A stretch of DNA of 60,033 nt from contig SVEM01000007.1 of the NCBI GenBank assembly GCA_015057375.1, forward strand, positions 1 through 60,033, written 5' to 3'. This document shows positions 32,668 to 41,978 of this stretch, in pieces (within the stretch, counting starts at the first letter, position 1; each line of letters begins with the position of its first letter). The notes under the pieces were generated by a model. The model was not told the origin of the DNA. It saw nothing but the letters and a program-made list of their open reading frames with translations, and searched no databases. The position numbers and the translations under genes are program-made. The stretch comes from Lachnospiraceae bacterium (lineage in GTDB: Bacteria; Bacillota; Clostridia; Lachnospirales; Lachnospiraceae).

Positions 32668-33299
32668 AAAGCGATAATAAGAGTTCCTAAAGACACACTT
32701 ATCTGAAAATCTTTTCCGATGTATTCATTGCTTGTTCCGAGCACCATACTGTTAGTCATTCTGATATTATCAGTTTCGTATTTTAGTCCTGATATGGTAA
32801 CACCGAGAGACTCGTTGCTGTGAGAAAGTACAGATATATAATTGCCTTTTTCGGGTTTGATAAAAGGCACATCATTTATATTAAAAGTATCATTTTTTAT
32901 CATTGTTACGACATAATGGTCGGCATAAAGGTATGCCCTTTTTCCGTTATCGGTTATATATGATAAGAGCTGTATATTAGAAAGAGTGTGGTCTATTCTG
33001 CCACCGCAACCGCCGTATATGACAAATGTATCGTAGCCGGATTTCATGCCTTCATCGGCAGCGAGATACATGTCGGTATAGTCTTTATGCGTCGGAAATG
33101 TTAATGTCTTAACGCCGGTGTCTGATAAAGAAGATATAGAGTCGAAGTCACCAAGAAGCAAATCAGGCTTAATGCCGTGACTGCATAAAAAATCATAGCC
33201 GCCGTCAACCGCTATTATCATATCACCGGTATTGTGAGATGTAACTGTGTCCGGATAATAGGTTCCGGCACCGTACAGATAACATATTCCTTCAGACAT
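32658..33299 (-). CDS. thiN: Thiamine pyrophosphokinase
   Basis: The protein has 213 residues from the ATG at 33299, preceded by AAAGGGGAATATTC. It transfers pyrophosphate from ATP to thiamine to make the cofactor ThDP. Family marks are AVDGGYDFL, LLLGDFDSI, FPTHKDYTDMYLA and VIYGGCGGRIDHTLSNIQLL. The length is normal. The gene is convergent with the TPR gene, sharing ten bases at their ends. Confidence 0.93.
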   Translation of the reverse strand: MSEGICYLYGAGTYYPDTVTSHNTGDMIIAVDGGYDFLCSHGIKPDLLLGDFDSISSLSDTGVKTLTFPTHKDYTDMYLAADEGMKSGYDTFVIYGGCGGRIDHTLSNIQLLSYITDNGKRAYLYADHYVVTMIKNDTFNINDVPFIKPEKGNYISVLSHSNESLGVTISGLKYETDNIRMTNSMVLGTSNEYIGKDFQISVSLGTLIIAFQL

Positions 33300-33414
33300 G
33301 AATATTCCCCTTTCTTCTGCTAATAATAGCATATGTAATCTGTCTTGACAAATACTTTGATTAGATGAATAATGATAAAAGTATTATGTACATTTATAAA
33401 GGAGATTTTTAATA

Positions 33415-34242
33415 ATGAGCGAATGTAATCACGATTGTTCATCCTGTGGATCATCCTGTTCGGAAAGAACATCACCACAGAGTTTTCTTGCAGAACCTAA
33501 TCCAAACAGTAGTATTAAAAGAATAATTGGTGTTGTAAGCGGAAAGGGCGGAGTAGGTAAGTCCCTTGTTACGGAACTTCTTGCAGTTGGTATGAGTAAG
33601 CGCGGCAAGAAGACCGGTATACTTGATGCGGATATCACAGGACCGTCAATACCAAAGGCTTTTGGCATAACAGAAAAAGCAATGGCAGACGGTAACGGAA
33701 ATCTTCTTCCTATAACAACAGCAGGCGGTATTGATATTATGTCCATCAATCTGCTTCTTGATGATACTTCCGATCCTGTTATTTGGAGAGGACCGGTTAT
33801 AGCAGGAGCAGTAAAGCAGTTTTATACAGATGTAATCTGGAAAGATATAGACACATTATTTGTTGATATGCCACCGGGAACAGGAGATGTTCCTCTTACG
33901 GTATTTCAGTCGCTTCCGATAGACGGGATTATTGTAGTTGCATCTCCGCAGGAGGTTGTGTCAATGATAGTTGAAAAGGCTGTTAAGATGGCTAAGATGA
34001 TGAATATTCCTATACTCGGTATAGTTGAGAATATGAGTTATGTGGTATGCCCGGATTGCGGAAAGCATATCAATGTATTTGGTGAGAGCCATATAAATGA
34101 TGTGGCGCTTGCTCATGGTTTATCAGTGCTTGGTCGCCTTCCGATTGACCCTTCTATTGCACAGATGGTAGATGAAGGAAACGTAGAAAGTTTTGATAAG
34201 GACTGGCTCGTGCCTGCACTTGATGCAATACAGTCAGTATAA
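33415..34242 (+). CDS. Mrp/NBP35-type iron-sulfur carrier ATPase
   Basis: The 275-residue P-loop protein has a deviant Walker A GVVSGKGGVGKSL, a switch region VDMPPGTGDVPLTV and a CPDCG motif near residue 205 that can bridge an Fe-S cluster between two subunits. An extra cysteine-rich N-terminus (CNHDCSSCGSSC) resembles that of NBP35. It is expected to assemble or carry Fe-S clusters for other proteins, relevant to the many clostridial ferredoxin-type enzymes. A strong AAGGAG site precedes the ATG. Confidence 0.9.
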   Translation: MSECNHDCSSCGSSCSERTSPQSFLAEPNPNSSIKRIIGVVSGKGGVGKSLVTELLAVGMSKRGKKTGILDADITGPSIPKAFGITEKAMADGNGNLLPITTAGGIDIMSINLLLDDTSDPVIWRGPVIAGAVKQFYTDVIWKDIDTLFVDMPPGTGDVPLTVFQSLPIDGIIVVASPQEVVSMIVEKAVKMAKMMNIPILGIVENMSYVVCPDCGKHINVFGESHINDVALAHGLSVLGRLPIDPSIAQMVDEGNVESFDKDWLVPALDAIQSV

Positions 34243-34278
34243 AACAAGAGATGAAGAAAGCTTAAGGAGGATTTATAT

Positions 34279-35214
34279 ATGACCTCAGTTAAATTAAGTA
34301 AGTTAATATCTAAAATGAAAGTTGAGAATCTTACACCGGAGATTGATTGTGATAAGGTTCGCATAACACAGTACGACCTTAACAGACCTGCACTTCAGCT
34401 TACAGGATTTTATGAGCATTTTGATAATCAGCGTGTGCAGATTATAGGACATGTTGAGCATACTTACATGGAGCAGAAAACTGATGATCATGGTAAAGCA
34501 ATGATTGAAGCGCTTATGAGTCATGATGTTCCTTGTATAATTTATTGCAGGGGTATGTCGGTATCAGATGATATAGTGCAGCTTGGATATAAGTATAATG
34601 TTCCGGTGTTAAGAACCAGTGATATAACTTCTGCATTTATGGCTGAAGTTATAAGATGGCTTCGTGTGTCACTTGCACCGCGTATTAGTATTCACGGTGT
34701 TTTGGTAGATATTTACGGTGAAGGTGTTCTTATAATGGGTGAAAGCGGAATCGGTAAGAGTGAGGTTGCGCTTGAACTTATACATAGAGGACACAGACTT
34801 GTGTCGGACGATGTTGTTGAGATAATAAAGGAAAGTGATGAGTCACTTATCGGAACTGCACCTGACATAACAAGACATTTCATAGAACTTCGAGGTATAG
34901 GAATTATTGATGCAAAGACCCTCTTTGGTGTTGAGGGTGTTAAAGATACACAGTCAATAGACTTGGTTATAAAACTTGAAGAGTGGAATAAGAACACTAA
35001 ATATGACCGTATGGGACTCGAAGAGAAGTATATAGAATTCCTCGGCAATAAAGTTGTATGTCATTCCATTCCTGTTAGCCCGGGACGAAACGTTGCCATT
35101 ATATGTGAGTCGGCAGCAGTAAACTTCAGACAGAAGAAGATGGGTTACAATGCGGCTAAAGAGATGTACAACAGAGTAATGGAAAATATGATGAATACAG
35201 GAAGAGATGACTAA
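34279..35214 (+). CDS. hprK: HPr kinase/phosphorylase
   Basis: The 311-residue bifunctional sensor of carbon status phosphorylates or dephosphorylates a serine of HPr and Crh. The Walker A is MGESGIGKSEVALELIHRGH with the following RLVSDD, and the signature is IELRGIGIIDAKTLFG. The length is normal. It heads a same-strand run with glcK, murB, whiA and a Crh-like gene, and that last gene supplies a likely substrate in the same operon. AAGGAGG precedes the ATG. Confidence 0.96.
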   Translation: MTSVKLSKLISKMKVENLTPEIDCDKVRITQYDLNRPALQLTGFYEHFDNQRVQIIGHVEHTYMEQKTDDHGKAMIEALMSHDVPCIIYCRGMSVSDDIVQLGYKYNVPVLRTSDITSAFMAEVIRWLRVSLAPRISIHGVLVDIYGEGVLIMGESGIGKSEVALELIHRGHRLVSDDVVEIIKESDESLIGTAPDITRHFIELRGIGIIDAKTLFGVEGVKDTQSIDLVIKLEEWNKNTKYDRMGLEEKYIEFLGNKVVCHSIPVSPGRNVAIICESAAVNFRQKKMGYNAAKEMYNRVMENMMNTGRDD

Positions 35215-35229
35215 TTTCAGGAGGCATAT

Positions 35230-36165
35230 ATGGAAAAAAGATGGTATGTTGGAGCAGATGTCGGAGGCACTACTATAAAGCTCGGTATATTTGATACACA
35301 GGCAAACGACTTTTGTAAAAAGTGGGAGATACCTACCAATACGGAAAATAACGGTGAATCTATCGTATCAGACCTTGTTTTTTCCATAAAAGAGACATGT
35401 TCTGATATTGGTATATCATATAATGAAATATGCGGAATCGGAATTGACGTTCCGGGACCGGTAAATGATGAAGGTTTTGTATACGAATGCGTCAATCTGG
35501 GCTGGAAGGAAGTGGACTTATACACGGAACTTAAGGCCTTATCGGGAATCAGTAATATTGTGATTGGAAATGATGCAAATGTTGCAGCTCTCGGAGAAAT
35601 GTGGCGTGGTGACCTGGGCGGTTGTGACAGTGTGGTTATGGTAACGCTTGGAACTGCTGTCGGAGGCGGAGTTATAATAAACGGAAAGATACATTCGGGA
35701 AGCAAAGGTGCAGGCGGTGAGATTGGACATATGACGGTTAATCCTGATGAGCCTGATTCATGCGGATGTGGCATGCACGGATGCCTTGAACAGTATTCAT
35801 CAGCTACAGGAATTGCAAGACTTGCAAGACAGATGATGAATCTTGATAAAGACAGTAAAATCACTGCAAAGGACATTGCAGACGCGGCAAAGGCAGGAGA
35901 TAAGGAAGCCGGAAAGGTATTTGATACTGCCATGAAGTATCTTGGAATAGCTTTATCAAATGTGGCAAATGTTGTTGATCCACAGGCATTCATAATCGGC
36001 GGCGGTGTATCAAAAGCCGGAACCATGATAACAGATGCAGTCAGTACATACTATAATATGTATTCCATGAAGTCGCTTCAAGGAAGAAAGTTTTTCCTTG
36101 CAAAGCTTGGCAATGATGCAGGTATATACGGATGTATTAAACTTGTTTTGGAAAATAAACAGTAA
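35230..36165 (+). CDS. glcK: ROK-family glucokinase
   Basis: The 311-residue sugar kinase has ATP-binding GADVGGTTIKLGIFD at the start, the catalytic region NDANVAALGEMW and the ROK zinc motif GCGMHGCLEQYSSA. It makes glucose 6-phosphate for glycolysis, feeding the PfkA encoded at 41979. It starts 15 bases after hprK, within the same operon, with TCAGGAGG as ribosome binding site. Substrate choice among hexoses cannot be read from sequence, but this subgroup is usually glucokinase. Confidence 0.9.
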   Translation: MEKRWYVGADVGGTTIKLGIFDTQANDFCKKWEIPTNTENNGESIVSDLVFSIKETCSDIGISYNEICGIGIDVPGPVNDEGFVYECVNLGWKEVDLYTELKALSGISNIVIGNDANVAALGEMWRGDLGGCDSVVMVTLGTAVGGGVIINGKIHSGSKGAGGEIGHMTVNPDEPDSCGCGMHGCLEQYSSATGIARLARQMMNLDKDSKITAKDIADAAKAGDKEAGKVFDTAMKYLGIALSNVANVVDPQAFIIGGGVSKAGTMITDAVSTYYNMYSMKSLQGRKFFLAKLGNDAGIYGCIKLVLENKQ

Positions 36166-36186
36166 GTATAATTCAGGAGTTGTTTA

Positions 36187-37083
36187 ATGAGTATTTCATT
36201 TGATGTAATTAGCGAAGTTACAAAAGTTTCATATAGTGAAATGATGAGCAGACATACAACATTTTCTGCAGGAGGTCCGGCAGACGGATACGTAGAAGTT
36301 TCCTGCGCGGATGAGCTTGTCAGGCTCGTGTCATTGTGCCATGAAAATGATATTCCGTATATTGTGCTCGGAAACGGAAGCAACGTATTATTTACTGACA
36401 AAGGATACAGAGGACTTGTTATACATGTAGGCAGGGAAATGTCTGATATAACGGTTTCGGGAAATAGAATTACTGCAGAAGCAGGAGCCATGCTTTCTAA
36501 GGTTTCAAGTACTGCACAGGAAGCAGGGCTTTCAAGACTGGAATTTGCGGCAGGCATACCGGGAAGTGTCGGTGGCGGCCTGTACATGAATGCAGGTGCG
36601 TACGGCGGTGAGATGAAAGATGTCGTTGTGTATGCGGATGTATGCGATAAATGTGGGAATGTCATAAGATTGACAAAGGATGAACTTAAACTTGCATATC
36701 GAAGCAGTATTATAGAAGAAGAGGGTTATGTAGTTTTGTCGGTTTGCATGGAACTTGAACCTGATGACAAAGAAGCAATACTCGCAAGAATGCAGGATTA
36801 TAACACTCGCAGAAAAACCAAACAGCCGCTTGCATACAAAAGTGCGGGAAGTACATTTAAAAGACCGGAAGGACATTTTGCAGGAGCGCTTATTGAACAA
36901 TGCGGTCTTAAAGGATATGCATGCGGAAGTGCGGAAGTGTCAGAGCTTCACGCAGGATTTGTCATTAATAAAAATGATGCAAGTGCACAGGACATACTTA
37001 ATGTCATAAAGCACGTTCAGGATACTGTATTTAAGGAAACAGGAGTTATGCTTGAACCTGAGGTTCAGATAATCGGAGAATAA
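36187..37083 (+). CDS. murB: UDP-N-acetylenolpyruvoylglucosamine reductase
   Basis: The 298-residue FAD enzyme completes UDP-N-acetylmuramate for peptidoglycan. FAD-binding PYIVLGNGSNVLFTDKGYRG, the AAGIPGSVGGGLYMNAGAYG loop, the SAGSTFKRPEG serine loop and a final glutamate (LEPEVQ) are all present. It is the shorter type II form. It lies between glcK and whiA, as in many Firmicutes. Confidence 0.96.
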   Translation: MSISFDVISEVTKVSYSEMMSRHTTFSAGGPADGYVEVSCADELVRLVSLCHENDIPYIVLGNGSNVLFTDKGYRGLVIHVGREMSDITVSGNRITAEAGAMLSKVSSTAQEAGLSRLEFAAGIPGSVGGGLYMNAGAYGGEMKDVVVYADVCDKCGNVIRLTKDELKLAYRSSIIEEEGYVVLSVCMELEPDDKEAILARMQDYNTRRKTKQPLAYKSAGSTFKRPEGHFAGALIEQCGLKGYACGSAEVSELHAGFVINKNDASAQDILNVIKHVQDTVFKETGVMLEPEVQIIGE

Positions 37084-37086
37084 TAT

Positions 37087-38022
37087 ATGTCTTTTTCAAT
37101 GCGGGTTAAAGAAGAGCTGCAAAAGGAGATAAGTACTGCGAGACATTGCAGGATTGCGGAAATAGCGGCAATAATTTTGTTTTGCGGCAGATACAACAGC
37201 AGCTGTATAAGGGTTAATACAGAGAACTTGACAGTTGCATCAAAATACTATATCTTATTAGAGAAAACGTTCAAAATCAGTGCAGAGGTTTCTGTAAGAT
37301 GCAGCGGAAGTTCTACATATTATCAGGTTGTCATTTGCGACAGAGACAGCGTGAAAAGGGTGCTTCAGGCCATAAAGGTTGCTTCTGATTCAGGGGAAAT
37401 ATCAGAAGACGGACGTATAAGCGGACTTATTATACAGAACACATGCTGTAAAAGAGCATTCCTGAGAGGGGCATTTATGGCAATCGGTTCGATAACGGAT
37501 CCGAACAAGTCATATCATTTTGAGATGGTCTGTACTGATAAGGATAAAGCGGAAACAATTACCTCTATTCTTGGTGCATTTAATATTGAATCAAGGCATA
37601 TAATACGTAAAAGATATTATGTGGTTTATCTTAAAGAGGGTTCGCAGATATCGGATGTTCTTAATGTTATGTCAGCTCATGTTGCACTCATGGAGCTTGA
37701 GAATGTAAGAATAGTTAAAGAGATGCGTAACCAGATCAACCGCAAGGTGAATTGTGAAACGGCTAATATATCCAAAACGACAGGCGCTGCAAACAGGCAG
37801 AGACAGGATATAATGTATATACGGGATAACATGGGATTTGGCAATCTGCCCGAGCAGCTTAAGGAGATTGCAGAACTTCGGTTAGAGAATCCGGATGTAG
37901 CATTAAAAGAATTGGGGACTCTTTTACATCCGCCTCTTGGTAAGTCCGGAGTTAACCACAGACTGAGAAGACTGGGAGAGATAGCTGACAATCTGCGAAG
38001 GCTGGAAGGAGGAAAAAAATGA
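37087..38022 (+). CDS. whiA: WhiA-type DNA-binding regulator
   Basis: The 311-residue protein has a degenerate LAGLIDADG-type domain (about residues 1-210) and a C-terminal helix-turn-helix (LGKSGVNHRLRRLGEIADNL). It is linked to cell division and sporulation in Gram-positive bacteria. It starts three bases after murB. In many relatives rapZ and yvcK (gluP) stand between murB and whiA; both are missing here. Its stop overlaps the next start (ATGA). Confidence 0.95.
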   Translation: MSFSMRVKEELQKEISTARHCRIAEIAAIILFCGRYNSSCIRVNTENLTVASKYYILLEKTFKISAEVSVRCSGSSTYYQVVICDRDSVKRVLQAIKVASDSGEISEDGRISGLIIQNTCCKRAFLRGAFMAIGSITDPNKSYHFEMVCTDKDKAETITSILGAFNIESRHIIRKRYYVVYLKEGSQISDVLNVMSAHVALMELENVRIVKEMRNQINRKVNCETANISKTTGAANRQRQDIMYIRDNMGFGNLPEQLKEIAELRLENPDVALKELGTLLHPPLGKSGVNHRLRRLGEIADNLRRLEGGKK

Positions 38023-38273
38023 TATCTAAGGTTATTAATATCAGCGAGAATAAAAGCAAGGAAGAAAGACCTGTGGCTGTATTAGTTCAGGTGGCAAGCA
38101 AATATGATTGTCACATTGATGTTGAGTATGAGAACAAGAAGGTTAATGCAAAAAGTATAATGGGTATGATGTCATTAGGACTTATGCTCGGCAAGACAGT
38201 AACTGTATATGCGGATGGCATTGATGAGCAGACGGCGATAGAAGATATCGAAAAGTTTCTGTGTACATGCTAA
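38019..38273 (+). CDS. Crh-like HPr-family protein without the catalytic histidine
   Basis: The 84-residue protein has the HPr fold. Where HPr has a histidine before ARP (His15), this protein has EERPVAVLVQVASKY, so it cannot take phosphate from enzyme I. The regulatory serine is kept in NAKSIMGMMSLGL, the site HprK modifies. It is therefore most like Crh, a regulatory partner of CcpA. It overlaps whiA by four bases and shares an operon with hprK. It ends in CTC, with two cysteines of unknown use. Confidence 0.85.
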   Translation: MISKVINISENKSKEERPVAVLVQVASKYDCHIDVEYENKKVNAKSIMGMMSLGLMLGKTVTVYADGIDEQTAIEDIEKFLCTC

Positions 38274-38308
38274 TCATTTGTTTTAATAAATAAATCGGAT
38301 TTTAATTT

Positions 38309-38338
38309 AAAGGAGGCTTTTACAGTCTCCTTTTTTTT
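38309..38338 (+). terminator. Terminator of the hprK operon
   Basis: AAAGGAGGC pairs with GTCTCCTTT (9 bp, one G-T) around TTTTACA, followed by a T-run. Confidence 0.85.
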
Positions 38339-38387
38339 GGTATACTGTTTGATATAAGAGATACGTTTATAACTACGGAGGAGAACA

Positions 38388-41300
38388 ATGGCATTCAGAC
38401 ATTTACATGTACATACACAATATAGTTTGCTTGATGGTTCAAGTAAGTTAAAAGAACTTGTGCTCAGGGCAAAAGAACTCGGCATGGACAGTATTGCGAT
38501 GACTGATCATGGTGTTATGTACGGCGCCATTGATTTTTATAAGATTGCTAAGGATAATGGTATTAAGCCTATTATAGGCTGTGAGATATATGTTGCTCCG
38601 GGCTCGAGATTTGACAGAGAAAAGAGTGCCGGTGAGAACCGTTATAATCATTTAGTTCTTCTTGCTGAAAATAATACCGGATATGAGAACCTGATGAAGA
38701 TAGTATCAAAGGGATTCTTAGAAGGATTCTATTACAAACCGCGTGTTGATTACGAAGTCTTAGAGGAGTATCACGAGGGAATTATAGCTCTTAGTGCATG
38801 TCTTGCAGGTGCAGTTGCGACTAATCTGAGACTTGGCATGTATGACAACGCAAAAGAAGAGGCGCTTAAGCTTAACAGTATATTTGGCGAGGGTAACTTT
38901 TTCCTTGAACTTCAGGATCACGGAATTCCTGAACAGGCAGATGTTAATCAGGGGATATTAAAGATTAGTGCAGAAACCGGAATACCGCTTGTTGCAACAA
39001 ATGATATACATTATATATATGCGGAAGATGCTGCCGCGCATGATGTGCTTTTGTGTATTCAGACTCAGAAAAAGGTAAATGATGAGGATAGAATGCGTTA
39101 CGAGGGCGGGCAGTATTATCTCAAATCCGAGCAGGAGATGAGAGCATTATTTCCGTATGCGGCATCGGCCATTGACAATACCGGACTTATTGCAGACAGA
39201 TGTAATATTGAGATTACATTTAACGAATACAAGCTTCCGAAATATGATCTTCCGGAAGAGTATGATAATGATGATCCTGCGGAAGCATACAGATATCTTT
39301 ACAAGCTGTGTGGCGAAGGTCTTGTAAACAGATACGGAAGCGATGCGGATAAGCACGTTGAAAGAATGGAATACGAACTTGGCATAATCAGGGATATGGG
39401 CTTTGTAAACTATTTCCTTATTGTGTGGGATTTTATAAAATATGCAAAGGATAACGGCATTCCTGTCGGACCGGGAAGAGGTTCGGGTGCGGGAAGTATT
39501 GTTGCGTATTCGCTTAGAATAACAGATATAGACCCTATAAAATACAATCTTCTTTTTGAGAGATTTCTTAATCCGGAACGTGTTACGATGCCGGATATAG
39601 ACGTGGATTTCTGCTTTGAAAGACGTCAGGAAGTTATAGATTATGTTGTAAGAAAATACGGTAGTGACAGAGTTGTGCAGATAGTAACCTTCGGAACTAT
39701 GAAGGCAAAAAATGCGATACGAGATGTAGGCCGTGCACTTGATTTGCCGTATGCTTATGTGGATTCTGTTGCAAAAATGATACCACAGGATCTGGGTATT
39801 ACTATAGAGCAGGCACTTAAAGTTAATCCTGAATTAAGTGTGCTTTACAGTAATGATGAGCAGTGTAAGAATCTTATTGACATGTCAATAAAACTTGAAG
39901 GACTTCCGAGACACACATCCATGCATGCGGCAGGAGTCGTAATAAGTAATGCACCTGCGATTAATTATGTTCCGCTTTTAAAGACATCAGACGATGTAAT
40001 AACCACACAGTATACAATGACAACACTTGAAGAACTTGGGCTTCTTAAGATGGATTTCCTTGGTCTTAGGACACTTACTGTTATTCAATCTGCCATTAAT
40101 CTTGTAAATATAGGATACAAAAAAGGGTACAAACACCTTACAACCGGTAGGGCAGGGGAGTTGCTTAAGAAAGGCGAGTTCAGTGTCAGTGATATAGATT
40201 ATGATGATATAGAAGTATATAATCTTATTGGATCGGGCAATTGCGAGGGTATATTCCAGCTTGAAAGTGCCGGCATGAAGAGCTTCATGAAGGAGCTTAA
40301 ACCACAGAATCTTGAAGATGTCATTGCCGGAATATCCTTGTACAGACCGGGACCTATGGACTTTATACCTCAGTATATAAAAGGTAAGAATAATAAAGAT
40401 GCAATCGTATACGAATGTGAGGAGCTTAAGCCTATACTTGAACCGACATACGGCTGTATAGTTTACCAGGAGCAGGTTATGCAGATCGTACGTGACCTTG
40501 CCGGTTACAGTTACGGACGAAGCGACCTTGTAAGAAGAGCCATGTCAAAGAAAAAGGCTGATGTCATGGAGAAAGAGCGCCAGAATTTTGTATACGGAAA
40601 TGAAGCGATGGGCGTTAAAGGCTGTGTGCCTAACGGTATAGATGAAAAGGTTGCTAATCATATATTTGATGAAATGACTGATTTTGCAAGTTACGCATTT
40701 AACAAATCACATGCTGCGGCATATGCAGTGGTTTCATTCCAGACAGCATACCTTAAAAAGTATTTTCCGATTGAATACATGGCAGCGCTTATGACTTCTG
40801 TTATGGATAGGACGGATAAGGTGGCAGAATATACAATGCACCTTAATAAGCTTGGGTTATCCATACTTCCTCCGAGCATTAATGAGGGATTTGCGGATTT
40901 CTCAACAAGTGAGGATGGAATAAGATACGGACTTTCTGCAATTAAGAGTGTCGGAAGAAATGTCATTGAATCAATAATTGATGAACGTAAAAACGGCAAA
41001 TACACAGATTTGTCCGATTTTATAAAGAGACTGTCAGGAAGAGATGTTAATAAAAGGGCAGTTGAGAATTTTATAAGAGCAGGAGCACTTGATGATCTTC
41101 CGGGGAATCGTAATCAGAAGCTTCTTACTTATGCGAAAATAATGGATAACATTAGCAATGAAAGAAAGCATAATACCATAGGACAGATGAGTCTTTTTGA
41201 TATGTCTGCACCGGAGGATGCAGAGACATTTGCAATAAGAATGCCTGATGTTTCTGAGCTTCCTAAGGATGAGCTTCTTGCCGGAGAAAAGGAAGTGCTC

Positions 41301-41933
41301 GGAATATATGTCAGCGGGCATCCGCTTGAAGAGTATCAGGAATCATTTAATGCAAATATAACAAGAACAACAGCGGAATTTCTTCCTGATGAGGAAACCG
41401 GAATGCCTGCGGTAGAGGATGAAGAAGGCGTAGTTATCGGTGGTATGATCATCGATAAGACGATAAAGACCACAAAGACCGGAAGCCTTATGGCATTTAT
41501 AACGGTCGAGGATCTGATGGGAAGCGTTGAGGTTATTGTATTCCCGAGAGATTTTGAAAAGTACAAGCAGATGCTTGATCTTGATGCCAAGGTGTATATA
41601 ACCGGACGCGCTACCGTTGAGGAAGATAAACCTGCAAAAGTCATAGCAGGAAATGTAATTGCATTTGATCATTTGCCAAAGCATTTGTGGCTCAGATTTT
41701 CTGATAAAGATACTTATCTTAAGGCAGAGGCCGACATAATGAGTATATTAAAGGACAGTGATGGCACTGACAGAGTAAGTATATTTATTGAAAAGGAAAA
41801 TGCAATGAAGCATTTGCCGATGAGTATGACGGTATCTGTTGACAGTATACTTCTTGCTGCGCTTAAGCAGAGAATTGGTGAAGATAATGTAAGGGTTGTT
41901 GAAAAGAAGATTGAAAAGCCGGTGAAAAAGTGA
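38388..41933 (+). CDS. dnaE: DNA polymerase III alpha subunit, DnaE type
   Basis: The 1181-residue replicative polymerase has an N-terminal PHP domain (FRHLHVHTQYSLLDG, about residues 1-280), then the palm with GPGRGSGAGSIVAYSL and the catalytic PDIDVDFCFERR near residue 405. A helix-hairpin-helix region and an OB fold (around 990-1070, VEVIVFPRDFEKY) follow. The length is normal for DnaE. In Firmicutes it works beside PolC. It has its own GGAGG site after a terminator, so it starts a new unit, probably with pfkA behind it. Confidence 0.97.
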   Translation: MAFRHLHVHTQYSLLDGSSKLKELVLRAKELGMDSIAMTDHGVMYGAIDFYKIAKDNGIKPIIGCEIYVAPGSRFDREKSAGENRYNHLVLLAENNTGYENLMKIVSKGFLEGFYYKPRVDYEVLEEYHEGIIALSACLAGAVATNLRLGMYDNAKEEALKLNSIFGEGNFFLELQDHGIPEQADVNQGILKISAETGIPLVATNDIHYIYAEDAAAHDVLLCIQTQKKVNDEDRMRYEGGQYYLKSEQEMRALFPYAASAIDNTGLIADRCNIEITFNEYKLPKYDLPEEYDNDDPAEAYRYLYKLCGEGLVNRYGSDADKHVERMEYELGIIRDMGFVNYFLIVWDFIKYAKDNGIPVGPGRGSGAGSIVAYSLRITDIDPIKYNLLFERFLNPERVTMPDIDVDFCFERRQEVIDYVVRKYGSDRVVQIVTFGTMKAKNAIRDVGRALDLPYAYVDSVAKMIPQDLGITIEQALKVNPELSVLYSNDEQCKNLIDMSIKLEGLPRHTSMHAAGVVISNAPAINYVPLLKTSDDVITTQYTMTTLEELGLLKMDFLGLRTLTVIQSAINLVNIGYKKGYKHLTTGRAGELLKKGEFSVSDIDYDDIEVYNLIGSGNCEGIFQLESAGMKSFMKELKPQNLEDVIAGISLYRPGPMDFIPQYIKGKNNKDAIVYECEELKPILEPTYGCIVYQEQVMQIVRDLAGYSYGRSDLVRRAMSKKKADVMEKERQNFVYGNEAMGVKGCVPNGIDEKVANHIFDEMTDFASYAFNKSHAAAYAVVSFQTAYLKKYFPIEYMAALMTSVMDRTDKVAEYTMHLNKLGLSILPPSINEGFADFSTSEDGIRYGLSAIKSVGRNVIESIIDERKNGKYTDLSDFIKRLSGRDVNKRAVENFIRAGALDDLPGNRNQKLLTYAKIMDNISNERKHNTIGQMSLFDMSAPEDAETFAIRMPDVSELPKDELLAGEKEVLGIYVSGHPLEEYQESFNANITRTTAEFLPDEETGMPAVEDEEGVVIGGMIIDKTIKTTKTGSLMAFITVEDLMGSVEVIVFPRDFEKYKQMLDLDAKVYITGRATVEEDKPAKVIAGNVIAFDHLPKHLWLRFSDKDTYLKAEADIMSILKDSDGTDRVSIFIEKENAMKHLPMSMTVSVDSILLAALKQRIGEDNVRVVEKKIEKPVKK

Positions 41934-41978
41934 TACAGTCAATTTTAATCGGTTATAATAATAAAAGGAGGTACGGAT

